Source: Bacteroidota bacterium (GTDB taxonomy: Bacteria; Bacteroidota; Bacteroidia; AKYH767-A; OLB10). Taken from it: DNA of 64,000 nt. The first letter of the stretch is position 1, and every line of letters begins with the position of its first letter. The stretch lies in assembly GCA_016709725.1 (NCBI GenBank), contig JADJMG010000003.1, forward strand, positions 89,848-153,847, given 5' to 3'. Shown here one piece after another: positions 9,774 through 18,385 of the stretch. The notes under the pieces are model-generated. The model had not been told where the DNA came from, searched no databases, and saw nothing but the letters and a program-made list of their open reading frames with translations. The position numbers and the translations under genes are program-made.

Positions 9774-10123
9774 TTTTTTGTTTTTTTACCACCGTGGTTA
9801 GCGATGGCGTGATTTTTTTTTGATAATAGGTTGTCAAGTTGATTGAATTGAGTTTCCAAAATTTTTCTGAACTGATCCATGAATTTGTCAATTTCCTTTA
9901 GATGGTCTGCATTTAAATGATAATAAATTTCCCGTCCCTTTTGTTCCTGACTCACCAACTCACATTCGGTAAGAATTTGGATGTGCTTTGAAACCGCTTG
10001 TCGGCTGGTGTGAAATTCTTCGGCAAGCGCATTTGGCGTCATAGCTTGAGCGGCAAGCAAGAGCAAGATGGCTCTGCGTGTTGGGTCGGCAATTGCCTGA
10101 AACACGTCCCTTCTGGTTTCCAT
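9746..10123 (-). CDS. ArsR-family winged-helix regulator
   Basis: About 125 residues from the ATG at 10123 (METRRDVFQAIADPTRR). The 15 residues before it in the longer frame look non-coding. A winged helix-turn-helix follows: TRRAILLLLAAQ, then LAEEFHTSRQAVSKHIQIL as the recognition helix, and a wing ending in GREIYYHLN. No metal-binding ELCVCDL motif is present, so it is of the metal-independent type usually paired with SRPBCC proteins. The C-terminal 25 residues are basic. Confidence 0.9.
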   Translation of the reverse strand: METRRDVFQAIADPTRRAILLLLAAQAMTPNALAEEFHTSRQAVSKHIQILTECELVSQEQKGREIYYHLNADHLKEIDKFMDQFRKILETQFNQLDNLLSKKNHAIANHGGKKTKKWKTTCTLN

Positions 10124-10168
10124 GATCGTTATGATTATGCAATTAATTGGTTGTAAATATAAGCGCAA

Positions 10169-10495
10169 CTATTTAATTGCGCAAATTATTTGATTTATTT
10201 TGAAAGGATACAAGAAAAGAATCGGGACGGAGGATGTTAATTTGTGATTTTAAAGATTTTGGAAGATTGATGAGGTCATAATCCGATTACTAAAAGTCCA
10301 TCAATCTAAAAATATAATTTGCAGAAAGTAATTTTTATGAAATGGTTGTATCATAAGTATTGGAATTTAAACTACCAATGAAACCTTCCCAATTGGAAAG
10401 TGGACTAATTGTCATCTGTAGGATTTTATTTTCCTAAAAAGCTCTTCACTCAGGCAAACTACATTTCTTAAACAGAAAATTTCATACTTCTCTAA
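10169..10495. other. Intergenic, no gene seen
   Basis: 327 bp upstream of the ArsR-type gene. All six frames are short and broken. I see no RNA-like hairpin series and no clear promoter beyond AT-rich sequence. Confidence 0.5.
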
Positions 10496-10807
10496 CTATT
10501 GTCCACCAAAAGGTGTCCCGAACAAGCCAACGGCAAGTTCAGCCCATACAAGGAAGAGTACCAAGAAAAGTGCAATGCAAAGCGCGATTCTGTGTTTGGA
10601 TGTTTTTACTTTTCTTAGAATAAATTCAAGCGTCAGACCAGCACCGAGCAGCAAAATGCCTGCAACTAAAAAGTCAAATGATGTCCATGTTACTTCGTCA
10701 GAAAAAATCATCGCTATGAATGGTATGAGCAATAGCATTGGAACTGCAATTATGATTGCCATGAGTCGATGATTTTGCTTAACCATTGTGGTTTGACTTT
10801 TTAACAT
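10496..10807 (-). CDS. Small three-helix membrane protein
   Basis: About 103 residues from the ATG at 10807. The frame extends to 10837, and a start at 10786 is also possible. Three hydrophobic helices are visible: IIIAVPMLLLIPFIAMIF, FLVAGILLLGAGLTLEFIL and ALCIALFLVLFLVWAELAVGL, the last followed by GTPFGGQ at the C-terminus. This is a pattern seen in small uncharacterised membrane proteins of Bacteroidota. No function assigned. Confidence 0.7.
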   Translation of the reverse strand: MLKSQTTMVKQNHRLMAIIIAVPMLLLIPFIAMIFSDEVTWTSFDFLVAGILLLGAGLTLEFILRKVKTSKHRIALCIALFLVLFLVWAELAVGLFGTPFGGQ

Positions 10808-10956
10808 TTTACTTGTTTTTTTTGAATTATTATACAAAACGAAAGATCGGTTAGTTGATTGTTTGAATTTACTATTTTTTTACAAGAGCTTAAGAAATCC
10901 AAAACATTAGCTAAAAGGTGTTCATAGTAGTTTCAACTTATTTACATTTATCAGCT

Positions 10957-11595
10957 TTATGTTAAATGACTATTAGGAGTATCATTTTTTGCGACTCCGA
11001 TTTTATGAAGCTGTAATAATATTTCTGAAAATAATTGATGAAGCAATTTTAATTTATTCAGATCAACAATTACGTCTTCGGCTTTAAAGTATATTTCGTT
11101 AGTGTTTTCTGGGAGTTGGTCTCCAAATAAGCTTTCTTCAGTTCTTATAGCAAGATTAACTTCCACAAGGTCTAACAATAAATTCCGGATAACAGCTTTA
11201 GAGAATAATTCTTTAATCTTAAACTCATCATTCTTTAATCGTAAACAGTTTGTCAAATACTTCATCCTACCGTGATGTCTTGGGCACCAAATATTTTTAC
11301 AAATGAATCAAAAGACGCTTGTGTTAGTAATTGAAAACTGGAAATTACTGGTTTTAAGAAAAGATGCTCTTACTCTTGTATATTCTGAATTTCCACCATA
11401 AGGATTCCCTGCACTGATGTTAATGAATTCCATAAGGACATTTGTATCCAATGTAATTGTCCAGTTTTGAAAAGGCACATCAACTTTTACAGGATTATAG
11501 AAATCGCCCAATGTGAATTTACCGTTTAGATCAGTAGCTAACTGCTTATATATATCCTCTTTTTTTGGACCCAATAATTCATCTTGCAAAGTCAT
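10957..11595 (-). pseudogene. Frameshifted cytoplasmic protein of unknown function
   Basis: Two short frames, 11595-11308 and 11265-10957, are parts of one gene of about 211 residues. The first ends with TRVRASFLK-SNFQFSI. The second frame then gives FVKIFGAQDITVG across the gap, and the third gives NDEFKIKELFSKAVIRNLLLDL and EIYFKAEDVIVDLNKLKLLHQLF to the end. At least three single-base changes are needed to join them, more than for the other broken genes here. The combined layout resembles a family of unnamed proteins I recall with TRMRAPF and DERKLRALF motifs, with no known function. Confidence 0.6.
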
Positions 11596-11802
11596 GATTG
11601 AATCAAGTTTAGTAATTCACAGGTTGTAATGTTAGAAATCGATTCACAGATGGTCCATGGAGAGGTCCTTTATCGGAATTTTCTTTAATTCTTTAATCGA
11701 AGATAATTTATTTACTAAAACTATTAAATCATCTATATTGAATAAACTGCAACTTTTTACAAGCCTGGAGCTCTAGAAGCAGCGAGGATTTTAGCAATTG
11801 TT

Positions 11803-13062
11803 CTATGCTTTATCAACTTCTCCCTTCCCTTCAGGTTTGTCACGTCCAAAGATCTTGGCATAGAATCCGAGCGATGTTTCGGTTTTTAGTAAGAAGAAAA
11901 GGCCAACACAATATAAGGTGCTAAATAGAATTACTGAGAAACAGATGGACTGTATAATGATCCCATCTGCATGACCTTGTTGAAAAGGCAGTGTTGCGAT
12001 TACCGCTGCTCCTAATCCTTTCGGAATCATAATTGACATGGTGGCTTTATCAAGTAAGGGTGTACTTTTAGAAATGACAAACTTTACAACCAATATTCTA
12101 ACTGCAAATAGTGCAAACGTTATTGCCGCTCCCCAAAGTAACCAATCAAGTCGTTCTATGTGTATAGAAAGTCCAATAAAAACAAAGAAGAATGTACGAA
12201 GTAAGAAAACCATTTCATTAAAAAATAATTTTTCGTCTTGTGGCAATACGATACTGTGATTTGGAATTACTCTTTCGAGTAATTTGGGCTCAAAATATTG
12301 TAAGTTTCCAATAGCAATACCAAATGAAAGTGCAGTGAGCGGACCACTGAAGTTTAAATATTCTATTAAGCCATATATGATGAACAAAAAAGCAGGAGTA
12401 GAAAACTTCGTTGTCTTAAGGGTAGGAAACTTATTGATGATAAATGACCAAATAAAGGCACCACCTACTCCGAAAATTAATGACATGACCAGAGATGAAA
12501 TAAATTGGGAGAGGACTGTGTTTGTTTGAACTTGCCCAGTGATCATGAGTCCAAGAATACTTATTGGTATTGCTAAGGTAAATACATCCGTTTCGGCCGA
12601 TTCAATGATTAGCGTGGTGGAGGTCTTTGCTTTAATTGACATTTTTTTCACTAATCCTACTACTACAGCGGAAGATGTACCCCCTAAAGCTGAACCAATA
12701 AATAGACAGGTAAGGTTCGGTAAGTTAAAAATAAGCTTGCAAAGGGCAAATGTAACGATCCAGGTTACTAAAAAGCCGACGGCTGTAATTCCAGCCGACT
12801 CCTTGAAGGATTCTTTTACCTCGGATATTTTTAGATCCGTCCCACTTTCAAATAGAATAAATATAAGTACAAGATTACTGAATAAGGAGCCGAATTTTCC
12901 AAAAGTGGATGGGTCAATTAAATGAAATACAGGCCCAATCAATATGCCAATTAGCATAAGGCCGAGTACATCGGGAATACTTTTGCGTTCAAATACTCCA
13001 CTGAGATAATGTCCCCAAAATATAAATAGGCCAAGAATGATTATGGTAATTGATGTTTGCAT
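11803..13062 (-). CDS. CPA2-type cation:proton antiporter
   Basis: 419 residues with about 12 membrane helices. The CPA2 pattern is clear: FERKSIPDVLGLMLIGILIGP in helix 2, LVLIFILFESGTDLKI, GSALGGTSSAVVVGLVKK, and ESAETDVFTLAIP, which carries the acidic pair-like position in helix 6. There is no C-terminal TrkA-N/RCK domain, so it is a short antiporter rather than a Kef K+ efflux system. Na+ or K+ exchange for H+ is expected. Ion preference cannot be read from sequence. Confidence 0.88.
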   Translation of the reverse strand: MQTSITIIILGLFIFWGHYLSGVFERKSIPDVLGLMLIGILIGPVFHLIDPSTFGKFGSLFSNLVLIFILFESGTDLKISEVKESFKESAGITAVGFLVTWIVTFALCKLIFNLPNLTCLFIGSALGGTSSAVVVGLVKKMSIKAKTSTTLIIESAETDVFTLAIPISILGLMITGQVQTNTVLSQFISSLVMSLIFGVGGAFIWSFIINKFPTLKTTKFSTPAFLFIIYGLIEYLNFSGPLTALSFGIAIGNLQYFEPKLLERVIPNHSIVLPQDEKLFFNEMVFLLRTFFFVFIGLSIHIERLDWLLWGAAITFALFAVRILVVKFVISKSTPLLDKATMSIMIPKGLGAAVIATLPFQQGHADGIIIQSICFSVILFSTLYCVGLFFLLKTETSLGFYAKIFGRDKPEGKGEVDKA

Positions 13063-13158
13063 TTTTCAAATCGCTTAAAATGGTTAATCCTGCAAAAGGA
13101 AAAGTTGATAATGTTTAACCGCTTTGCGAGAGACAGCTGAAACAGATATCGGACTTCT

Positions 13159-13188
13159 ACCGAAACATTAAATCGAAGATACTCATTT
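13159..13188. repeat. Short intergenic repeat, copy 1 (TCGAAGAT type)
   Basis: TTCTACCGAAACATTAAATC followed by GAAGATACTCATTT. Copy 2 at 13548 shares CTACCGAAA and TCGAAGATAC. It lies in the 5-prime region of the antiporter gene. Confidence 0.45.
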
Positions 13189-13254
13189 CTAAACATAAAA
13201 TAGCAATTTACGAAATAGAAATCATTGCTTTTTGCAAACTGCTCCGCTTGAAAG

Positions 13255-13279
13255 AAAAAAGGGCTTCTTTAGTCCTTTT
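13255..13279. terminator. Likely rho-independent terminator
   Basis: A stem of AAAAAGGGCT and AGTCCTTTT with a four-base loop (one G-U pair), flanked by A and T runs, so it could act in either direction. It is about 80 bp downstream of the small minus-strand gene at 13360-13518. Confidence 0.5.
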
Positions 13280-13359
13280 AATTTGTTCTTATGAGAAAAG
13301 TATAATCAAAAAGTTTAAGGAATTTATTGGTACTATCAACTTAACTGAAAATTAATTAT

Positions 13360-13518
13360 TCAGATTTTTTTACGTTTCTTTGAGACTTGCTTTTTTAAGG
13401 ATGATTTCTTTGCTAAGGCTGCTAAATCCGAATTGGGGTCATTAAACTGCTCATCAATTTCTCCTTTGTTCAGTTTTTTAAGGTCCTTGTGTGTTGTATG
13501 AATGCTTCTAGACATCAT
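13360..13518 (-). CDS. Small basic protein, 52 residues
   Basis: An open frame from the double ATG at 13513-13518 to TGA at 13360. The protein is rich in Lys and Arg: MMSRSIHTTHKDLKKLNKGE at the start, an acidic centre (DEQFNDPNSDLAALAKK) and a basic tail SLKKQVSKKRKK. This looks like real coding sequence by codon pattern and by the terminator-like hairpin that follows. I do not recognise a family. It may be a small nucleic-acid-binding or ribosome-associated protein, but that is only a guess from charge. Confidence 0.55.
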   Translation of the reverse strand: MMSRSIHTTHKDLKKLNKGEIDEQFNDPNSDLAALAKKSSLKKQVSKKRKKI

Positions 13519-13547
13519 GGTGTTTTTGCAAACTAATAGTTAGTAAA

Positions 13548-13585
13548 CCTCTACCGAAATTCCTATCTCGAAGATACCATTTTCC
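13548..13585. repeat. Short intergenic repeat, copy 2
   Basis: CTCTACCGAAATTCCTATCT then CGAAGATACCATTTTCC. The inner TATCT-CGA-AGATA forms a small hairpin. It sits just upstream of the small basic gene. Confidence 0.45.
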
Positions 13586-13673
13586 TGTTAATATAAAACA
13601 AATTATGGAGTTTGAAATACCATCACCTCAAATGATTTCTGTAGTGAAGGCATTTTAATTTAGGCTCAATCGA

Positions 13674-14265
13674 TTAGTAAACCTTGTATCTGATTAACTG
13701 CCTTTGGGTATAGTTTGGAGAACTTGCAAAAAATGGAAACGTCTCTGTTACGATACCAATGTTTTCAGCATATCGCGTATCGATGTGTCTTGGGTTTCCT
13801 TGAGAATCCCAATTTGGATACATTAAAAGGGAAATTTTTATCTGCCATTTTTAAAAATGCTTCGCAAATAGTATCGCCCGGATTTGCCGTGATAAAATTG
13901 TGGTAAAATGTGTCTGTGAAATTTTGAGATGAAAAAAGAATTCCTCCTATTTGATTAACTAGGTAATGTGAAGAATCACGAACAAAATTGTAATTATTAA
14001 ATGAACCTATAACTTCAGGACGAATGAATTTATAATAGGTAATATTGTTTATGGAAGTATCTTTCTCTATATAACAACTGTCAATAATTCCTGTTGCAGT
14101 TGCATTCCCACTACTATCTATATTGAATCTTTCGTAAATCCAATAATTACCAACTTTAAGTTGTGTGAAGTTTGGAGAGTTGGTAGGAGGGGTTGAATCC
14201 TTTTTACAAGATGAAATTGAAGTGGTTAGTACTACACCAATTAAAATAAGCGAGATAGTCTTCAT
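13674..14265 (-). CDS. Lipoprotein of unknown function, frameshifted
   Basis: A lipoprotein signal (ISSCKKD; Cys at residue 20) is followed by KVGNYWIYERF, a motif common in Bacteroidota lipoproteins. The main frame stops at 13765 after a nonsense tail. Adding one T at the T4 run (A4 on the plus strand, 13825-13828) gives FPFLMYPNWDSQGNPRHIDT and then RYAENIGIVTETFPFFASSP, ending in LIRYKVY at 13674. That is a natural family C-terminus, so the joined model of about 196 residues is preferred. Function unknown. Confidence 0.72.
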
Positions 14266-14396
14266 ATTTTACAATTGTGACGTATAAACGCCAAATTGAA
14301 AATATATTGTATGTATATTGAAATTGATCATGTTTCTGGCAAATTGAATGATCATTCTAGCAATAGAACATTCATGCTTTTCGTTCGCTATCCGTT

Positions 14397-14723
14397 TTAG
14401 TGAGAAACTGCTTTTAGCCCGATGATAGATCCAATTAATGTAATAATGAAAAGCATTCTCAAAAAAGTGGCTGGTTCTTTAAATATCAATATGCCAATCA
14501 AAGCCGTTCCAACAGCTCCTACTCCTGTCCATACGGCATAGGCTGTCCCTATAGGTAATGTTTGTGTTGCTTTAATGAGAAGCTCCATGCTGATTGTGAG
14601 TGTCAAAATAAAACCTGCATACCACAAATACATTTCGTTGCCACTAGTTTCTTTTGCTTTACCCAAGCAAAATGCAAATGCAACTTCAAAGAGTCCGGCA
14701 ATAATGAGTAGTATCCAGTTCAT
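14397..14723 (-). CDS. sugE: SMR-family small multidrug/guanidinium exporter
   Basis: 108 residues, four membrane helices. The start MNWILLIIAGLFEVAFAFCL carries the essential Glu (about residue 13) of the SMR family. The helix-3 motif PIGTAYAVWTGVGAVGTALIG is also canonical. The SugE/Gdx subgroup exports guanidinium; the EmrE subgroup exports quaternary cations. The GLFEV context leans towards SugE/Gdx, but I see no guanidine riboswitch upstream. Symbol is by similarity. Confidence 0.88.
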   Translation of the reverse strand: MNWILLIIAGLFEVAFAFCLGKAKETSGNEMYLWYAGFILTLTISMELLIKATQTLPIGTAYAVWTGVGAVGTALIGILIFKEPATFLRMLFIITLIGSIIGLKAVSH

Positions 14724-14845
14724 TTTATTAAATGCTATTTTTTATTCGTTACGGTCATTAGAAATGATTTTGATCGGTTTAGCTTATTTGTCCTTATCGG
14801 TTTGCTAACTTTATTTAGTAGGAATTCAAGAGCGACTTGACTTTC

Positions 14846-14875
14846 ACTTAAAATCTTACTTCGAAGATATCAATT
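14846..14875. repeat. Short intergenic repeat, copy 3
   Basis: CACTTAAAATCTTACTTCGA followed by AGATATCAATT. ATCTT and AAGAT pair around ACTTCG. It lies between the SMR gene and the DinB gene promoter. Confidence 0.5.
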
Positions 14876-14924
14876 ATTTAAAGCCATGGGTATAGCAAGA
14901 CATCTAATCGGCTATTTTAAACCC

Positions 14925-14954
14925 TTGATAAGTGATTTTTAGCGATTATATTTG
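14925..14954 (+). promoter_or_regulatory. Bacteroidota-type promoter for DinB gene
   Basis: A -33 TTG at 14925-14927 and a -7 box TATATTTG at 14947-14954 match the TTTG/TAnnTTTG pattern, 19 nt apart. The DinB start codon lies 36 nt downstream. Confidence 0.55.
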
Positions 14955-14989
14955 TAACATACATTTATAAAACGTTAAAAAATAGATTT

Positions 14990-15469
14990 ATGGCAACAAA
15001 AGAAGTAATGGTTAAAATGATGTTAGATAGATGGAATGCATCAATCAAAAATTTTGATGATCTGCTGAATTCATTAAGTGATGAGCAACTGCAAAAGGAA
15101 ATTGGACCTAATAAGAATAGAGGTGTTTATTTAGTCGGACATCTAATTGCCGTTCATGATTTAATGATTCCATTATTAGATATGGGAGAAGCCGTGTTGC
15201 CTAACTTGCATAAACCCTTTGTTGAATTGCCAGATAAAGCAATAGATAATTTACCGTCAACAAAAGAACTTAGAGAAAGCTGGAGCAAACAACGTGAATT
15301 GCTTAAGCAGAAATTTGAAAACTTGCAACCAGACGATTGGTTTGAAAAGCATACTGCTGTTTCAGCTGAAGATTTTATCAAAGAACCACACCGTAATAAG
15401 TTAAATGTTATTTTAACACGAACGACCCATTTGCAGTATCATCTTGGACAATTAGTAATACTTAAATAG
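14990..15469 (+). CDS. DinB-family metal-dependent protein
   Basis: 159 residues, four-helix bundle pattern. Histidines expected for the DinB metal site are visible: VGHLIAVHD near residue 50 and THLQYHLGQL near residue 150. It begins an isolated plus-strand pair, with the SRPBCC gene starting 15 nt downstream. DinB proteins include thiol transferases and metal-dependent hydrolases. No specific substrate can be named. Confidence 0.85.
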   Translation: MATKEVMVKMMLDRWNASIKNFDDLLNSLSDEQLQKEIGPNKNRGVYLVGHLIAVHDLMIPLLDMGEAVLPNLHKPFVELPDKAIDNLPSTKELRESWSKQRELLKQKFENLQPDDWFEKHTAVSAEDFIKEPHRNKLNVILTRTTHLQYHLGQLVILK

Positions 15470-15483
15470 CATAAAGTAGCAAT

Positions 15484-15912
15484 ATGGATAGTAAGGATTT
15501 TACAGTAACTATTTTAGTGCAGCATTCACCAGAAGAAGTATATGAAGCCCTCTTAAATGTTAGAGGTTGGTGGTCGGGCTTATATGAGGAATCTTTTGAA
15601 GGGAATTCAGAAAAAACAGGAGACGAATTTACATTTTTAGCAGGTGGAGGTGCGCATTTTACTAAACAGAAGTTGGTAGAACAAGTGCCCAACAAAAAGT
15701 TAGTGTGGCTTGTGACAGAAAGTAATCTTTGTTTTGTCGATAAAACCGACGAGTGGACGGGAACTAAAATTTGTTTTGAAATTACTGAAGAAGGTGACAA
15801 AACTAAAATTGTATTTACACATATAGGATTAGTTCCCGAATTTGAATGCTATCATTCTTGCTCTCAAGGATGGACACAATATATTGTAGAAAAGCAATTA
15901 AAATTTAATTAG
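15484..15912 (+). CDS. SRPBCC domain protein
   Basis: 142 residues. The domain begins FTVTILVQHSPEEVYEALLN and has VRGWWSGLYEE, then VPNKKLVWLVTESNL and a strand-helix end with ECYHSCSQGWTQYIVEKQL. It is a different subgroup from the two AHSA1-like genes at 8.4 and 9.3 kb. Start is 15 nt after the DinB gene, so the two form an operon. Confidence 0.88.
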   Translation: MDSKDFTVTILVQHSPEEVYEALLNVRGWWSGLYEESFEGNSEKTGDEFTFLAGGGAHFTKQKLVEQVPNKKLVWLVTESNLCFVDKTDEWTGTKICFEITEEGDKTKIVFTHIGLVPEFECYHSCSQGWTQYIVEKQLKFN

Positions 15913-15925
15913 AACTAAATGGATT

Positions 15926-16549
15926 TTAATTGAGCGTTGGGTTTTTAGGTTTAGTTACTGGCACTATTGTTTTAGCAGAAAAAACGAGTGCTTGCAAGAC
16001 AAGTAAAATGATGATAATAATTGCAAAGGCAAATTGAGAAGATGCTTTAATATTAGCATACTCTGATTCTACATTTTGCATAATTAACTTTGATTCTTCT
16101 ATTTGAATAGTGGAAAGCTTGTTTAGAGAAAAGAGTGCTTTTTCTGTGTAGTTGGTTGGGCTATAATTATTGTTTAAAATGGTTTTCTCAAGATTTTTAA
16201 TGTGATTTATAAGCTCCGTAGCTGTTTCTTTTTCGGTTGTAGTAAGCTTTGTTTTACTGAAAGCCTTAAATGTATCATTTAGTTCAATGCTCAGTTTACT
16301 GATGGCTGTATTTTTAAAAACTGTGTTTATTTCGGCATTTAATACTTCTTTGATTTGATAAATAGCACTTGTCATTTTCAGTATGTAAACTTCAGCAATT
16401 AATCTGTCTTCGTATAATGTAGAGATGGAATTCTTTACATTTCGAGTATGTAATCTATCTAAGTAGTTGCTTAAAAATACTAACAAGCAAAGCACAAGAA
16501 GCACCACGGATGCCAATAACTTATTTTTAATGGTGTAGGTCCATTTCAT
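15926..16549 (-). CDS. Four-helix-bundle sensor-like membrane protein, no signalling domain
   Basis: 207 residues. N-terminal membrane helix (ASVVLLVLCLLVFLSNYL), a helical extracytoplasmic region of about 140 residues with many Lys, Glu and Thr, and a second membrane helix (FAFAIIIIILLVLQALVFS) near the C-terminus. This is the 4HB_MCP ligand-binding layout, but no HAMP or chemotaxis signalling domain follows, so it cannot signal alone. It may work with a partner or be a stand-alone sensor of unknown role. It faces the DinB pair tail to tail. Confidence 0.7.
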   Translation of the reverse strand: MKWTYTIKNKLLASVVLLVLCLLVFLSNYLDRLHTRNVKNSISTLYEDRLIAEVYILKMTSAIYQIKEVLNAEINTVFKNTAISKLSIELNDTFKAFSKTKLTTTEKETATELINHIKNLEKTILNNNYSPTNYTEKALFSLNKLSTIQIEESKLIMQNVESEYANIKASSQFAFAIIIIILLVLQALVFSAKTIVPVTKPKNPTLN

Positions 16550-16625
16550 CCTTTGTCTTTTTTAAGGGTTACCGTTTAAATTGCAGATTTGCGTTTGGTG
16601 AGTCGGGTAGCGAATAGACTCAACT

Positions 16626-16655
16626 TTAAATCTTAATTCGAAGATATCAATTTTC
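16626..16655. repeat. Short intergenic repeat, copy 4
   Basis: TTAAATCTTAATTCGAAGAT followed by ATCAATTTTC, nearly the same as copy 3. It lies upstream of the sensor-like gene at 15926-16549. Confidence 0.5.
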
Positions 16656-16727
16656 TTATACTAACGAACAATTCGGGGAATGTAAATTATAGCCTAGCGG
16701 AAATGTTCATATATGGCCAAGTAGTTG

Positions 16728-17276
16728 TTAGAGTGTCGATTTTTTATTTTTATAATCACTCTTGTCCATTTTATACCAATTACACTTGATATCTTCGTAG
16801 TAGAAGGTTTCAATAAAATTCATTCCAATTTTATTGAGAATTTTATTGGAGCCTTCATTTTCAATACTAGCTGCCGCATAAATTTCGTCAATGTTTAATG
16901 TGCTAAATGCATATTCTAAGGATACATGAGCTGTTTCTGTAGCGATTCCTTTACCCCAATATTTTTTAATAAGACGGAAACCGATGTCATAATAGTTTTT
17001 GTGATTGTTTGTCAGCGCTGTTACAAATTTTAATCCTGTCCAGCCAATGAATTCATTTGTTCTCTTATCAATAATCGCCCATCGACCAATTCCATGGTCT
17101 ACATATTGTTGTCTGATAAAATTGATTAATTCAACGATTTGTTCTTTATTAGTAACGGTTTTATTGCCCAAATATTTGTGAACTTCTGGGTCAGAATCAA
17201 GTGCAAACATACCATCAATATCTGTAGGAAGTATTTCTCTTAAAATTAATCTTTCGGTTTCCACAAATATTTTCAT
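16728..17276 (-). CDS. GNAT acetyltransferase (RimJ/RimL type)
   Basis: 182 residues. FVETERLILREILPTDIDGMF is the typical N-terminus of the RimJ/RimL-like GNAT group. IGFRLIKKYWGKGIATETA has the acetyl-CoA-binding R/Q-x-x-G-x-G/A turn, and NEGSNKILNKIGMNFIE is the usual C-terminal motif. These enzymes acetylate amines, sometimes ribosomal N-termini. Target unknown. Confidence 0.9.
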   Translation of the reverse strand: MKIFVETERLILREILPTDIDGMFALDSDPEVHKYLGNKTVTNKEQIVELINFIRQQYVDHGIGRWAIIDKRTNEFIGWTGLKFVTALTNNHKNYYDIGFRLIKKYWGKGIATETAHVSLEYAFSTLNIDEIYAAASIENEGSNKILNKIGMNFIETFYYEDIKCNWYKMDKSDYKNKKSTL

Positions 17277-17475
17277 TGTGTAAAGTATATTTTATTAAGT
17301 TGTTTTAATCTATTCGATGTAAAGTAATAACAGTGCTTCTTGTTAGAGCATCTATATAAAGTAGTATGTATTGTATTGTTGTTTTCTATTGAATAAGCCA
17401 AATTCTGTCAATTGATATAAATAGAGAAATATATAAATTCATTTCTCCTTGGCGTAATTTGTTTTTTTAATGTGC

Positions 17476-18369
17476 TCACCCAATTTTAACAGATGTCATA
17501 GTCAAGGCACCTGCCACCGCTTCATCGTTAAACAATTTAATATTATCCTTTTCATCTTTGAGAGCTAGTGAATATAGTAATGGTAAATAATGTTCTGGGG
17601 TCGGAATGGCTAAATCAAATGCTTTGCCTTGTGATCGAAAATTAATTAGGGACTTATGGTCACTATTAAGAATGAATTTTTTCATTTTTTCGTTGGCTTC
17701 AATGGCCCAGTCGAAGCCAAAGTTTTCGTTGAGTCTATTCCAGGATACCATACCCAGATTGTGAACCATATTACCGCTTCCAATGATCAGTACTCCTTTT
17801 TCACGAAGTGATTTTATTTGTTGTGCTAATTCGTAATGGTATTGCGGAGCTTGATTGTAATCAAGGCTCATTTGAATTACAGGAATATCTGCATTCGGAT
17901 ATAAATGTTTGATCACACTCCAGGCACCATGGTCAAGCCCCCATTTATCATCTAAAACCACTTTAGTTTTAGTGATAAGTTCTTTGGTTTCTCTTGCCAA
18001 ATCCGGACTACCAGGAGCTGGATATTGTACATCGAATAATGCTTTAGGAAATCCTCCGAAATCATGAATAGTTGTAGGTTTTTCCATGGCAGTTACAAAT
18101 GTTCCTTTTGTCTCCCAATGAGCCGAAATACACAAAATGGCATTCGGCTTAGGGATTTCTTTTGCGATATTTCTAAAACCTAGTACAAATTCATTTTCTT
18201 CTATCGCGTTCATAGGACTTCCATGACCTAAGAAAAACACGGGCATTTTACCGGTCTTGCCCAATGGTTCTGTCATTTTATTTAGTTCATTCAGTTTCAT
18301 ATTTGCTGCTGTTATGGGTACTGCAGCTACTAGCGGAACCAATGATTTTAAGAATGTTTTTCTGTCCAT
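17476..18369 (-). CDS. ygiD: YgiD-like extradiol aromatic dioxygenase (LigB fold)
   Basis: 297 residues. A leader MDRKTFLKSLVPLVAAVPITAA suggests export, probably by Tat although only one Arg-Lys is present. Metal-binding signatures are FFLGHGSPMNAIEENEF, ILCISAHWETKGT, DHGAWSVIKHLYPNADIPV and GSGNMVHNL. Family members (4,5-DOPA extradiol dioxygenase type) open catechol rings with Zn or Fe. It is the last gene of the DoxX-pirin-YgiD operon, 16 nt after pirin. Confidence 0.9.
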   Translation of the reverse strand: MDRKTFLKSLVPLVAAVPITAANMKLNELNKMTEPLGKTGKMPVFFLGHGSPMNAIEENEFVLGFRNIAKEIPKPNAILCISAHWETKGTFVTAMEKPTTIHDFGGFPKALFDVQYPAPGSPDLARETKELITKTKVVLDDKWGLDHGAWSVIKHLYPNADIPVIQMSLDYNQAPQYHYELAQQIKSLREKGVLIIGSGNMVHNLGMVSWNRLNENFGFDWAIEANEKMKKFILNSDHKSLINFRSQGKAFDLAIPTPEHYLPLLYSLALKDEKDNIKLFNDEAVAGALTMTSVKIG

Positions 18370-18385
18370 ATTATCGTTAAGAGAT

